A stretch of DNA of 64,000 bases from a beta proteobacterium MWH-UniP1 (lineage in GTDB: Bacteria; Pseudomonadota; Gammaproteobacteria; Burkholderiales; Burkholderiaceae_A): positions 1,179,401 to 1,243,400 of the forward strand of contig CP143625.1 of the NCBI GenBank assembly GCA_036362785.1, written 5' to 3'. The number at the start of each line of letters is the position of its first letter. The first letter of the stretch is position 1. Under the pieces are notes generated by a model. That model was not told the DNA's origin. It saw nothing but the letters and a program-made list of their open reading frames with translations, and made no database searches. Below are positions 9,006 to 16,040 of this stretch, piece after piece. The translations under genes and the position numbers were made by a program.

Positions 9006-9021
9006 GGGCCTGATCAGGCCC
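9006..9021. repeat. Perfect 16-bp palindrome downstream of the membrane protein gene
   Basis: GGGCC TGATCA GGCCC reads the same on both strands and lies 4 bp past the stop of the minus-strand gene at 9026. It could fold in the transcript but lacks a U-run, so a terminator role is uncertain. Confidence 0.5.
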
Positions 9022-9025
9022 AGAC

Positions 9026-9529
9026 TTATCTGGGCAAGTCTTTGTTTTTATTGGGTTTTTCAGTGGCCTGAACATCGATCGTGTTGGGGTCTTCCGGTTC
9101 CTGGAACCCCGGCCCACGGCCAGAGCCAGCCGAAAACCCACCCGCTGACCGGCCCAGGTGCACCTGGCCCCGCACATTGGATGCGCCGGTGGCCACATTA
9201 ATCAGCAGACTCACCACGGAAATGGCCAGGGCACAGACTACCCCCATCCAAAAGCCAGAAATCTCAAAGCCTGGCACCAGGGCCGCCACGCCCAGCAGCA
9301 CCAGCCCATTGACGAGTGGCAGGGCCAGCCCAAAGGACAGCACGGTGAGTGGCAGCGTGACCAGCAGCAAGATGGGCTTAATGGTGAGATTGACGAGCGC
9401 AAGAATCAAACCACTCAGAATCAGCGTTTGTGGCTGATTAAAGTGCAGGGAATCAAAGATCCCATCAACAATCCACAGCGCCAAGGTGGTGCTGATCCAA
9501 AAGAGTAGAAATCGTTTTAGTGTGAGCAT
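9026..9529 (-). CDS. Phage holin family (YvlD-like) small membrane protein
   Basis: A 167-residue protein with four predicted transmembrane helices (LLFWISTTLALWIVDGIF; LILSGLILALVNLTI; ILLLVTLPLTVLSFGLALPLVNGLVLLGVAALV; GVVCALAISVVSLLI) followed by a polar Gly/Pro-rich tail. The LALVNLTIKPIL signature is typical of the PF04020 family found across bacteria; its role is unknown and the phage-holin name is only an annotation label. The start at 9529 (MLTLKRFLLFW) matches the usual N-terminus; a 25-residue upstream extension does not. Confidence 0.75.
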   Translation of the reverse strand: MLTLKRFLLFWISTTLALWIVDGIFDSLHFNQPQTLILSGLILALVNLTIKPILLLVTLPLTVLSFGLALPLVNGLVLLGVAALVPGFEISGFWMGVVCALAISVVSLLINVATGASNVRGQVHLGRSAGGFSAGSGRGPGFQEPEDPNTIDVQATEKPNKNKDLPR

Positions 9530-9650
9530 TTGGGAATTATTGTTGAAATTTTGGTTGCGGTGCACATAAATCGCGTACACTTGGGGTCTTGCGTTTAGCC
9601 TCACCCTGCTCTGAAACCTTTTTTTCAGGCTTCTGTTTTACCTGGCCGAC

Positions 9651-9670
9651 CGCAACCGCTGCGGTTTTTT
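9651..9670 (+). terminator. Terminator-like hairpin in the leader of the RNA helicase gene
   Basis: AACCGC T GCGGTT (an alternative pairing is CCGCA with TGCGG) is followed by six T on the plus strand. It lies upstream of the plus-strand helicase and has no plus-strand gene before it, so it may end a short leader transcript. Confidence 0.45.
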
Positions 9671-9793
9671 GCGCCTTCTCTTCCGTTCCAGCACCAATCG
9701 TGTGTGCTGCCGGGCTTTCGGCTCCCCCGCTTACTTATAAAACTTAACCGGCATCAATACGGTGAGTATTGCGCTGGTACTCGAAAGACTCAA

Positions 9794-11344
9794 TTGAAAA
9801 AAACGTTTCAAGATCTCGGCCTGGCCGAACCCCTTCTTCGCGCCGTTGAAGCCGAAGGCTATACCCACCCCACCCCCATTCAGGCCGAAGTGATTCCTGA
9901 AATGATTCAGGGCCACGATGTGATTGGTATCGCACAGACCGGCACGGGTAAAACCGCGTCTTTTGTGCTGCCAATTCTTCACGTGCTGGCACAAAAACGG
10001 CTGGATGCCCAGAAATGGTCCGGCCCCGGTGCCCGCAACTTCACTACTTTAATTTTGGCGCCCACACGCGAGCTGGCTAATCAGATCTGCGAAAGCATTC
10101 GCACCTATGGCAAGTTCATGCGCCCATCCGTTGCACTGGTGGTTGGTGGCGCAAGCCCCGTGCCGCAGATCAAAGCCCTTTCCACTGGACTAGATATTGT
10201 CGTGGCCACGCCGGGCCGACTGCTCGATCACATGCGCTCGGGCAAGGCCCGCTTGGATAAGACAACGGTTGTTGTTTTAGACGAGGCCGACCAGATGTTA
10301 GATCTGGGCTTTATGCCCGCTATTGAAGAGATCATGCGCAAGGTCGCCCAAGAGCGCCAGGTGTTGCTGCTGTCTGCCACCATGCCCAAGCCCATTCGTG
10401 CTCTGGCCCAAGAGTTCATGCGCACACCAAAAGAAATCGCAGTTGCTGCGGTGTCGAAACCCGCTGAAAAGATTCAGCAGGAAGTGATCATGGTGCCCCA
10501 GTCCGATAAAAGCGATCTGCTGGTGGATATTCTGGCTGCGCGTGATGTTGACCGTGCCATTGTGTTTACCCGCACCAAGCGTGGCACCGACAAGGTCGAG
10601 CGCATGCTTAATGATGCCGGTTTGAAATGCATTGGCATTCATGGGGACAAGACCCAGGGCCAGCGCAACAAAGCCCTGGCCCAGTTTAAGACGGGTGCCA
10701 AGCGAATTCTGGTGGCAACCGATGTGGCCGCCCGTGGTTTAGATGTGGATGATGTCTCGCATGTGGTGAACTTTGATATGCCCACCATGCCAGAAGCGTA
10801 TGTGCACCGCATTGGCCGAACTGGCCGTGCTGGCCGCAGCGGCATTGCTATTTCGCTGTGCGACAAGGCAGAGCGTAATCTGCTGCGCGACATTGAGCGG
10901 CTGACCAACACGGCGCTTGAGCCACAGAAAGATCTGCCCGAACACCTGCAAAACAATACGCGTTTCGTGTTAAACGCCCTGCCCGCTGGTTTCGTGCGCA
11001 AAGAAGAGCCACGCGGCCGACCCTTTGGTGCGCGGCCCGGCGGCGGTGCAAAGCCAGGCGCAAAGAAGCCCTTTGGCAAAAAGCCCAGCCGCCCGTTTGG
11101 CGATAAACCCGCACGTGCTTTCGGTGATAAGCCTGCGCGTGCAGCTGGTGACAAACCCGCGCGATCGTTTGGTGACAAGCCCGCACGTGCATTTGGTGAC
11201 CAACCTGCTCGCTCATTTGCTGATAAGCCCGCACGATCGTTTGGTGATCGGCCACCGGTGAAATCGGCCTCTGGCAAGCCGACCGGCAAACCCGCGGCAG
11301 CCCGCTCACGCCGACCATCGGAACATCGATCAACGTCGCGTTAA
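9794..11344 (+). CDS. rhlE: DEAD-box ATP-dependent RNA helicase, RhlE type
   Basis: RNA helicase acting in ribosome assembly and RNA turnover. All core motifs are present: PTPIQ (Q motif), AQTGTGKT (I), PTRELANQI (Ia), TPGRLLD (Ib), DEAD (II), SAT (III), ATDVAARGLDV (V) and HRIGRTGRAG (VI). The C-terminal 130 residues are basic and low complexity, with seven tandem octapeptides (FGDKPARA type). TTG 9794 is chosen because it begins LKKTFQDLGLAEPLL, where the family usually starts, with GAAAGA eight bases upstream; GTG 9704 would add 30 non-conserved residues. The long leader contains a terminator-like hairpin and a further stem (9755-9771), possibly for temperature or autoregulatory control. 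Confidence 0.92.
   Translation: MKKTFQDLGLAEPLLRAVEAEGYTHPTPIQAEVIPEMIQGHDVIGIAQTGTGKTASFVLPILHVLAQKRLDAQKWSGPGARNFTTLILAPTRELANQICESIRTYGKFMRPSVALVVGGASPVPQIKALSTGLDIVVATPGRLLDHMRSGKARLDKTTVVVLDEADQMLDLGFMPAIEEIMRKVAQERQVLLLSATMPKPIRALAQEFMRTPKEIAVAAVSKPAEKIQQEVIMVPQSDKSDLLVDILAARDVDRAIVFTRTKRGTDKVERMLNDAGLKCIGIHGDKTQGQRNKALAQFKTGAKRILVATDVAARGLDVDDVSHVVNFDMPTMPEAYVHRIGRTGRAGRSGIAISLCDKAERNLLRDIERLTNTALEPQKDLPEHLQNNTRFVLNALPAGFVRKEEPRGRPFGARPGGGAKPGAKKPFGKKPSRPFGDKPARAFGDKPARAAGDKPARSFGDKPARAFGDQPARSFADKPARSFGDRPPVKSASGKPTGKPAAARSRRPSEHRSTSR
11096..11263 (+). repeat. Seven 24-bp tandem repeats encoding the helicase tail
   Basis: Back-to-back 24-bp units encode [F/A][G/A]D[K/Q/R]PARx; the last unit is degenerate (FGDRPPVK). 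The units differ at synonymous positions, so the amino-acid pattern is conserved more than the DNA. Confidence 0.9.
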
Positions 11345-11370
11345 TTATCTAGCATCGAAAAACAAGAAAT

Positions 11371-11397
11371 AGGGCCCAGAAATATTAGGCCCTTTTT
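11371..11397 (+). terminator. Rho-independent terminator after the helicase gene
   Basis: AGGGCC, an 11-nt loop, GGCCCT and five T. It lies between convergent genes (helicase + and the IalB-like gene -). Confidence 0.8.
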
Positions 11398-11441
11398 CTT
11401 TCTCTGTGCGGCTTCAGGCAAAAACAAAAAGTACTTTTCGA

Positions 11442-12554
11442 TCAAGGCGTTTCAATGGCCCGAAAGAAGTCCACAAAGGGCACGGCAAACTGGGTTGGCT
11501 TGTTTTTCTCAGCTTCATAGCCCACGTGAAGACGCAGGCCCTCTTCCGACCGGCTGAAATCCCGCTGGTCTAAAACATAATTCACTTCGCAGTGTTCTCG
11601 GCGGCAGATTTCAAAGGCAATCCGCTCTTTAGAGTTATTCCCAGCCGCAATCGTCAGGCCAGGCCGAAGTGCGATTTCGGTGGGCGTAAAGAACTGCGCA
11701 GCAATCTTTCCAGAATCGTGGGCCCGCGCACGCATCAATAAAAACCGGCTCTTGTTTTCTTGGTCATACAAAAGCGCTTCGAGATAACAGCCAGCGCCGC
11801 TGGGCGTTTCTTCGCAAATACGCAGCCACTCCCCAAACCGCACTGCCCCCAGCGTGCCCGAAATACTCACACGGTAAGGAATCTTTGGAAGTGGCCCAAC
11901 AATTGGTTTGACATCCACATCAGACTCATAGACCTTGCCGTCGTTATAAGGCAAGGCTGGTTCGGCCAACTTCAAGTCAGACGTTACCTTTGAAGCCACG
12001 GGATTTGTGGGTGTACCCACGTTTGCAGGTGTGTCGGGCTTTGTAGATGTGTCGGGCTTTGTGGGTGCATTGGCCACAAGAGGAGCAGCCGCTTGTGATG
12101 CGCCAATTGCCGACACCACAGGCTTAATCCCTTTTGGAAGCGACAGATCACCACCCGGAATACGCAGATAGAGCTTGCCCTGGTGATCCGAAGCCTCCAG
12201 CCGCCAATTCGACTTCCCTGGGCGAGCACCACCCCAGGAGCGCTCAACGGTGATGAGTTGGCGTTGACCATTAATGCTTTTGATGTCTTTGACCCGGATG
12301 GTGGCGTTTCCCGCTGTCGAAGCACGCGGCATGGCATCGACAAAAGCACGGCCATTATCACGATCAGCGGGATGAATCACCTGCAACAGAGACTCGGCCT
12401 GAGCCGCATTTCTGGCCTTATTCCAAGCAGTGGCCAAACGCAGAGCGTCTGCTTCAAGGGCCGCTTTATCGGCGGGGGCAGACGATTGCGCATAAGCACT
12501 AGAGAGCCCCGCAGCCAATACAGCCGCCACCAAGGCAACACGGAAAGAACTCAT
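11442..12554 (-). CDS. Secreted protein with C-terminal IalB-like domain
   Basis: 370 residues with a signal peptide (cleavage likely after SSAYA, residue 22), an N-terminal domain of unknown function (25-160), a Pro/Thr-rich linker with short repeats of TKPDT (165-190) and a C-terminal domain (215-365). The latter has paired cysteines WLRICEETPSGAGCYLE and FEICRREHCEVNYVLD and a LRPGLTIAAGN segment, matching the invasion-associated locus B family. That domain is periplasmic in other proteobacteria and its molecular function is poorly known. The N-terminal extension and linker make the protein about twice the usual IalB length. IalB assignment is by motif recognition and should be treated as probable. 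Confidence 0.6.
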   Translation of the reverse strand: MSSFRVALVAAVLAAGLSSAYAQSSAPADKAALEADALRLATAWNKARNAAQAESLLQVIHPADRDNGRAFVDAMPRASTAGNATIRVKDIKSINGQRQLITVERSWGGARPGKSNWRLEASDHQGKLYLRIPGGDLSLPKGIKPVVSAIGASQAAAPLVANAPTKPDTSTKPDTPANVGTPTNPVASKVTSDLKLAEPALPYNDGKVYESDVDVKPIVGPLPKIPYRVSISGTLGAVRFGEWLRICEETPSGAGCYLEALLYDQENKSRFLLMRARAHDSGKIAAQFFTPTEIALRPGLTIAAGNNSKERIAFEICRREHCEVNYVLDQRDFSRSEEGLRLHVGYEAEKNKPTQFAVPFVDFFRAIETP

Positions 12555-12608
12555 CCTGCGTTGTTCAAAGCTAGATCCGTGTTGCCCGATTGGATATGCA
12601 AAAAACGC

Positions 12609-13079
12609 TTATTTAACGAGCAGATCTGCGCGACGGTTTTTTGCCCAAGCAGCTTCGTTGGAGCCCTTGGCCAGGGGTTTTTCTTCCCCGTTACTGATTG
12701 CCTCGACACGAGTGGCTGTCACACCACGCTGAATTAACTCTTGGCGCACGGCCTCTGCACGCTTTTGACCAAGGGCCAGGTTGTATTCCACCGTACCACG
12801 CTCGTCGGCATTGCCTTCGATCATGACTTTTGATTTGGTGTCAGATTTCAGGAAGTCTGCATAAGCCGACACCACACCCTTGCCCTCAGGCTTGACGTCA
12901 AACCGGTCAAAATCAAAGTACACGCTGGATTGTGATTTGGCGGGTGCCGAGGCGGCCTTGGCGGCACCGTCTGCACCGGCGCTGCCTTCGGGCTGAGTAG
13001 CGCAGCCAACAAAGGTGGCTGACACCAGTAATGCCGGGATCAATTTGAGGGCTTTTTGATAAGGCTTGTTGGTTAACAT
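12609..13079 (-). CDS. pal: Pal-like OmpA-domain lipoprotein
   Basis: 156-residue outer-membrane lipoprotein with lipobox-like ATFVGC (Cys 26), a short Ala/Gly spacer and an OmpA peptidoglycan-binding domain: VYFDFDRFDVK, IEGNADERGTVEYNLALGQKRAEAV and NRRADL. The sequence is very close to canonical Pal, which tethers the outer membrane to peptidoglycan in the Tol-Pal system. tolQRAB and cpoB are not adjacent, unlike the usual operon, so Pal is orphaned here or this is a second copy. A strong Shine-Dalgarno (AAAGGGAG) precedes the start. The IalB-like gene lies 54 bp downstream on the same strand. Confidence 0.85.
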   Translation of the reverse strand: MLTNKPYQKALKLIPALLVSATFVGCATQPEGSAGADGAAKAASAPAKSQSSVYFDFDRFDVKPEGKGVVSAYADFLKSDTKSKVMIEGNADERGTVEYNLALGQKRAEAVRQELIQRGVTATRVEAISNGEEKPLAKGSNEAAWAKNRRADLLVK

Positions 13080-13152
13080 CGAGAACTCCCTTTTTATGTT
13101 TTTTAAAAATAGCTCTGCGGTTCGATTTTACTCCTAATCTTTTTGTCTAAAG

Positions 13153-13242
13153 ATTGAACTGAAAAACAAGATCGAATTGCAGCCCCGGATTGAACCACAG
13201 GCCAGGATTGAGCTGAATCCCCGGATTGAACTGAAGTCCCCG
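13153..13242. repeat. Five degenerate 18-bp tandem repeats
   Basis: Units starting at 13153, 13171, 13189, 13207 and 13225 share ATTGAACTGAA followed by a C/G-rich end (CCCCGG). No convincing gene covers them; they sit between the pal start and the DUF1289 gene, in the region where both divergent promoters should lie. Confidence 0.8.
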
Positions 13243-13267
13243 CACGAAAGCATTGGAAAGTTTTTTG

Positions 13268-13483
13268 ATGAAACAGGAAGAGTTTGACGGCGTGGCGAAG
13301 AACTTAAGCCCATGTCAAAACGTGTGCACACTTGATGCAAGCGGCAGCTTTTGCACGGCCTGTAAACGGAGTATTCAAGAGATCGCCGAGTGGAGTTCTT
13401 ATTCCCCCGCGCAACGACTTCAGATCATGAATAGCCTGCCGTTAAGAACCATTGGGCAGGCGAAACAGAAACCGGTTAAGTAG
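13268..13483 (+). CDS. DUF1289 domain protein
   Basis: 71-residue small protein with the DUF1289 cysteine signature SPCQNVCTLDASGSFCTACKRSIQEIAEWSSYS (four cysteines that could bind a metal). Small proteins of this family are common in proteobacteria and have no established function. ATG 13268 is chosen over TTG 13253 because GGAAAG lies seven bases upstream and the extra residues are not conserved. It is divergent from pal across the 18-bp repeat array. Confidence 0.75.
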   Translation: MKQEEFDGVAKNLSPCQNVCTLDASGSFCTACKRSIQEIAEWSSYSPAQRLQIMNSLPLRTIGQAKQKPVK

Positions 13484-13488
13484 CAAAG

Positions 13489-13828
13489 TTAACCCGCTTT
13501 CGCGCCGAGCCTAGCCGAAACTTTATTTTTAAGATCCGGCAGATCATCTTGAATAACCCCCCAAACGACCGCGTGATCCACGGCAGCATAACCATGCACC
13601 AATCGATTTCTGAAAGCGACAATTACTGAGACATCGCCTAACTTTGCAGCCTCTTCAGGGAAAAGTTTTGCGAGCCTTGACCGCCTCCCCTATGATCATC
13701 AGCTGCCGTTCGACAGCGGATTGAAGAAGGACACTTTCTTTATATGACCCGAAGTCAAAATCCTTAACAAACCCTTCAATCAAAGCAACACTTGTTTGAA
13801 TGTCCTTCAAGTAGCCGTTTACGCGACT
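13489..13828 (-). pseudogene. Decayed HepT-like (DUF86) ribonuclease toxin gene
   Basis: Read on the minus strand, one frame (about 13828 to 13680) encodes NGYLKDIQTSVALIEGFV and then LQSAVERQLMIIGEAV, and the next frame (13690 to 13489) continues with SRLAKLFPEEAAKLGDV and RNRLVHGYAAVDHAVVWGVI. Together they make a complete HepT/DUF86 domain, including the RNRLVHGY RNase motif, but with a one-base frameshift at about 13680-13687 and no start codon in the first frame. HepT pairs with an MNT nucleotidyltransferase antitoxin; no intact partner is visible. A sequencing error could explain the frameshift but not the missing start. Confidence 0.75.
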
Positions 13829-13889
13829 ATCGGACGTAAATATCTTCCCTGGACCGTTGAATACACGCCAATGGATCTAACTTCTGAAA

Positions 13890-13991
13890 TCACCACAGCT
13901 CGCGACGCGAACCTTCAAGCAAATCCCTCATAGCAAGCTCCAACTGAAGTTTGTTGAGAGGCTCTTGAACCGCCTGACCTTCCAGCGCCAT
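13890..13991 (-). other. Short ORF (33 codons), possible gene fragment
   Basis: An ATG-started minus-strand ORF begins MALEGQAVQEPLNKL and ends GSRRELW. It lies upstream of the decayed hepT where the antitoxin partner would be, but shows no recognisable nucleotidyltransferase motif and no Shine-Dalgarno. The rest of 13829-14087 shows nothing identifiable. Confidence 0.2.
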
Positions 13992-14087
13992 TGAGTGCGA
14001 TCGCGGTGTGCGGGGCGGCGCCTTAAGTGTCGGGTTTTAATTGGCGTTGGGTAGTCTAAGGTCGGGTAGGCCAAATGGCTGAGAGGT

Positions 14088-14123
14088 TTGACGGGGTAAA
14101 ATTTACTGTATAAATTAACAGTA
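14088..14123 (+). promoter_or_regulatory. SOS promoter: LexA box over the -10 element
   Basis: CTGT at 14106-14109 and ACAG at 14118-14121 are separated by eight A/T bases, with symmetrical flanks TA and TA: the CTGT-N8-ACAG LexA operator used in gamma- and betaproteobacteria. TTGACG at 14088-14093 is 15 bp from TATAAA at 14109-14114, which lies inside the box. Transcription would run towards hicAB. Confidence 0.7.
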
Positions 14124-14161
14124 ATATCCTTTTAAAACACCCCAAAAGCAAAGGCAACCTC

Positions 14162-14212
14162 ATGCGGTTTGATCTAGTCTTGATATCACTTTTTGATATC
14201 ATATGGGCGTAA
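14162..14212 (+). other. 16-codon hydrophobic ORF overlapping the hicA start
   Basis: ATG 14162 opens MRFDLVLISLFDIIWA and stops at 14212, ten bases inside hicA. AAAGG lies about eight bases upstream. hicA has no Shine-Dalgarno of its own, so this ORF could couple translation, or be a coincidence caused by the operator palindromes it spans. Confidence 0.3.
14181..14201. promoter_or_regulatory. Paired palindromic operator upstream of hicA
   Basis: Two copies of the 8-bp palindrome TGATATCA (14181-14188 and 14194-14201) are spaced 13 bp centre to centre and end one base before the hicA ATG. This arrangement suits a ribbon-helix-helix antitoxin such as HicB binding its own promoter. Confidence 0.6.
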
Positions 14213-14463
14213 GTGCTAAACACCGCAAAACGCTCGCGGCGATCTTCGCTCGACCGACTTCAGCGTCGATCGTGTTTGCCGACATCGAGGCGCTCATCAA
14301 AGCTCTCGGCGGTTCTGTATCCGAGCGCGAAGGATCGCGTGTCAGGATCGAACTGAACGGTGAGCAGTGGCGCTGTCACCGGCCTCACCCGGGTAAAGAG
14401 GCCAAGCGTTATCAGGTTGAAGAAGCACGCGAACTATTGGAACGAGCAGGAGTGCAGCCATGA
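14203..14463 (+). CDS. hicA: HicA-type mRNA interferase toxin
   Basis: 86-residue toxin of the HicA family, which cleaves mRNA independently of ribosomes. The dsRNA-binding-like fold signatures are visible: HRKTLAAIFARP, ADIEALIKALGG, GSRVRIELNG, and the catalytic-histidine segment CHRPHPGKE (about 64-72), then VEEARELLERAGV. It is slightly longer than typical HicA (about 60-85 aa) but full length. The stop overlaps the hicB start by four bases (ATGA). Transcription is probably controlled by HicB at the TGATATCA pair and possibly by LexA from the upstream box. Confidence 0.88.
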   Translation: MGVSAKHRKTLAAIFARPTSASIVFADIEALIKALGGSVSEREGSRVRIELNGEQWRCHRPHPGKEAKRYQVEEARELLERAGVQP

Positions 14464-14795
14464 ACACCATGACCTTCAAAGGCTATACCGCGCGAGTCGA
14501 ATACGACGAGCGTGACAACCTTTTTGTTGGCCGAATTCTTGGCATTCGCAACATCATCAGTTTTCACGGCGAAACGGTTGCACAGTTGCGTGCCGAGTTT
14601 GAGCTTGCGGTAAAAGACTATCTGGCCGATTGCAAAGAGCAAGGCATTCACCCAGAAAAACCTGCCTCCGGTAAGTTGCTGTTGCGAATGCCGCCTGAAG
14701 TGCATGGCCGCGCAATTGTTGCTGCACAGGCCGCAGGCAAAAGCCTGAATCAATGGGCGACTGAAGTTCTGGAAGATGCGGCGCAGCCAGGATAG
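14460..14795 (+). CDS. hicB: HicB-type antitoxin with ribbon-helix-helix tail
   Basis: 111-residue antitoxin. The N-terminal RNase-H-like domain reads YTARVEYDERDNLFVGRILGIRNIISFHGETVAQLRAEFELAVKDYL, and the C-terminal part PASGKLLLRMPPEVHGRAIVAAQAAGKSLNQWATEVL is an Arc/HicB-type ribbon-helix-helix that binds DNA. GGAG lies eight bases before the ATG within hicA. The module looks intact. It ends 21 bp short of the tRNA-Ser 3' end, a common integration position for mobile DNA. Confidence 0.9.
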   Translation: MNTMTFKGYTARVEYDERDNLFVGRILGIRNIISFHGETVAQLRAEFELAVKDYLADCKEQGIHPEKPASGKLLLRMPPEVHGRAIVAAQAAGKSLNQWATEVLEDAAQPG

Positions 14796-14816
14796 TGACA
14801 CCCCGGTAATCCGGGA

Positions 14817-14906
14817 TGGCGGAAGCGGTGAGATTCGAACTCACGGAGGACTTGCGCCCTCGCCGGTTTTCAAGACCGGTGCATTCAACCGCTCTGCCAC
14901 GCTTCC
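14817..14906 (-). tRNA. tRNA-Ser (anticodon UGA)
   Basis: 90 nt including an encoded CCA. Acceptor GGAAGCG pairs with CGCTTCC, the anticodon loop CTTGAAA has TGA at positions 34-36, there is a long variable arm typical of serine tRNA, and GTTCGAATC in the T loop. Confidence 0.95.
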
Positions 14907-14964
14907 GTTGTTGCGCGAGATGGCCCGCCAAAAACTAAGCCATTTCAACGAAGTCCGTAGTTTA

Positions 14965-15900
14965 TCAGCCCTTGGCGGGGCCACCCGCCTCGGCAAGTAG
15001 CGCGAATGGTCCGCGGGCCAAGTGCTCGCGAAAAAATTCCACACACACCCGAATCTTGGCCGACTGGGCGAGTCGGGCCGTCGTCACTGCCCAGACATCG
15101 GCGGGCTGGCGGTATTGGGGCAAAACATGCACCAATTCGCCCGCCGCGATACTCGGTGCAATGTCATATTCAGTACGCAGCATGATCCCCAGGCCGTCTA
15201 AGCCCCAACGACGAACAGCATCACTATCGTTGGACGACAATCGCCCCGTGACCTTAACGCTTTCCTCGCCATTGGGACCCTCGAGCCGCCAAATACCAAA
15301 CACCTGATCACGTTCCCGCTGGGCCAGGCATCGATGCTGGGTCAACTCGGCCAGAGATTTCGGGGTGCCGTAAGTCGCCAAGTAACTGGGCGCAGCGCAT
15401 AACACCCGGGAACTCTCGGCCACACGATGGCCAATCAAATAGGGCTCGGGAACCTTACCAATTCGGATATCAACATCAAACGACTCACTATATAAATCAA
15501 CGGGTCGATCGACGAGTTCCAACCAGATCTCAAGCTCCGGATAGGCGATCGCCATCTTCGAGACGATGGGCGCGACGTGATTTCGACCAAGCCGAAAGTT
15601 GGCGCTAATTCTGAGCTTGCCGGTCGGTGCCCGCTGTCGATCGGCAGCTAATTCTTGGATCTCATCGGCCTCTTCCAAGAGGCGCTGGGCCTTATCAAAA
15701 ATCTGCTCGCCCAGATCCGTAATAGCCACCCGCCGGGTTGTTCGGTGAAAGAGCTTGGCCCCCAACTGGCCCTCGAGAATCGCCACCCGTTTGCTCACCT
15801 GGGCAGCGGAAACCGATAGATCGGCGGCCGCCTGGGCAAAGCTAGACCGCCTGGCCACGGCGCAAAAGAGTCGAAGATCCTCTAGGGTCAGATTATTCAC
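14965..15900 (-). CDS. LysR-type transcriptional regulator
   Basis: 311 residues with an N-terminal winged helix-turn-helix (about 3-62: LEDLRLFCAVARRSSFAQAAADLSVSAAQVSKRVAILEGQLGAKLFHRTTRRVAITDLG) and a substrate-binding domain. It diverges from the Bug/TctC receptor gene with 140 bp between starts, the standard layout for a LysR activator of the adjacent catabolic operon. The inducer is unknown; a sugar acid is a reasonable guess from the target genes. Confidence 0.9.
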   Translation of the reverse strand: MNNLTLEDLRLFCAVARRSSFAQAAADLSVSAAQVSKRVAILEGQLGAKLFHRTTRRVAITDLGEQIFDKAQRLLEEADEIQELAADRQRAPTGKLRISANFRLGRNHVAPIVSKMAIAYPELEIWLELVDRPVDLYSESFDVDIRIGKVPEPYLIGHRVAESSRVLCAAPSYLATYGTPKSLAELTQHRCLAQRERDQVFGIWRLEGPNGEESVKVTGRLSSNDSDAVRRWGLDGLGIMLRTEYDIAPSIAAGELVHVLPQYRQPADVWAVTTARLAQSAKIRVCVEFFREHLARGPFALLAEAGGPAKG

Positions 15901-16040
15901 GTTTTGTTAATACTAAATTTATTTCAGCGAATTTTACATACCATCTGGAATGAGTACTCTCAGGCTTGTATTTGCCCACTCTAGGGAGGGACTTCCGTCC
16001 GGATAGGCAGATCCACATCGCAGAACATAGGAGAACAACG

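Noticed and set aside
10639-11289. 216-residue minus-strand ORF across the helicase tail
   Set aside because: Its repeats (AGLSPNDRAG) are the reverse complement of the helicase octapeptide repeats; no independent signal of coding.
13153-13242. Tandem array considered as a CRISPR
   Set aside because: Units are 18 bp and contiguous with no unique spacers, and no cas genes are present.
14797-14815. CCCGG TAAT CCGGG hairpin next to tRNA-Ser as a terminator
   Set aside because: Stem of five pairs and no U-run on either strand; too weak to call.
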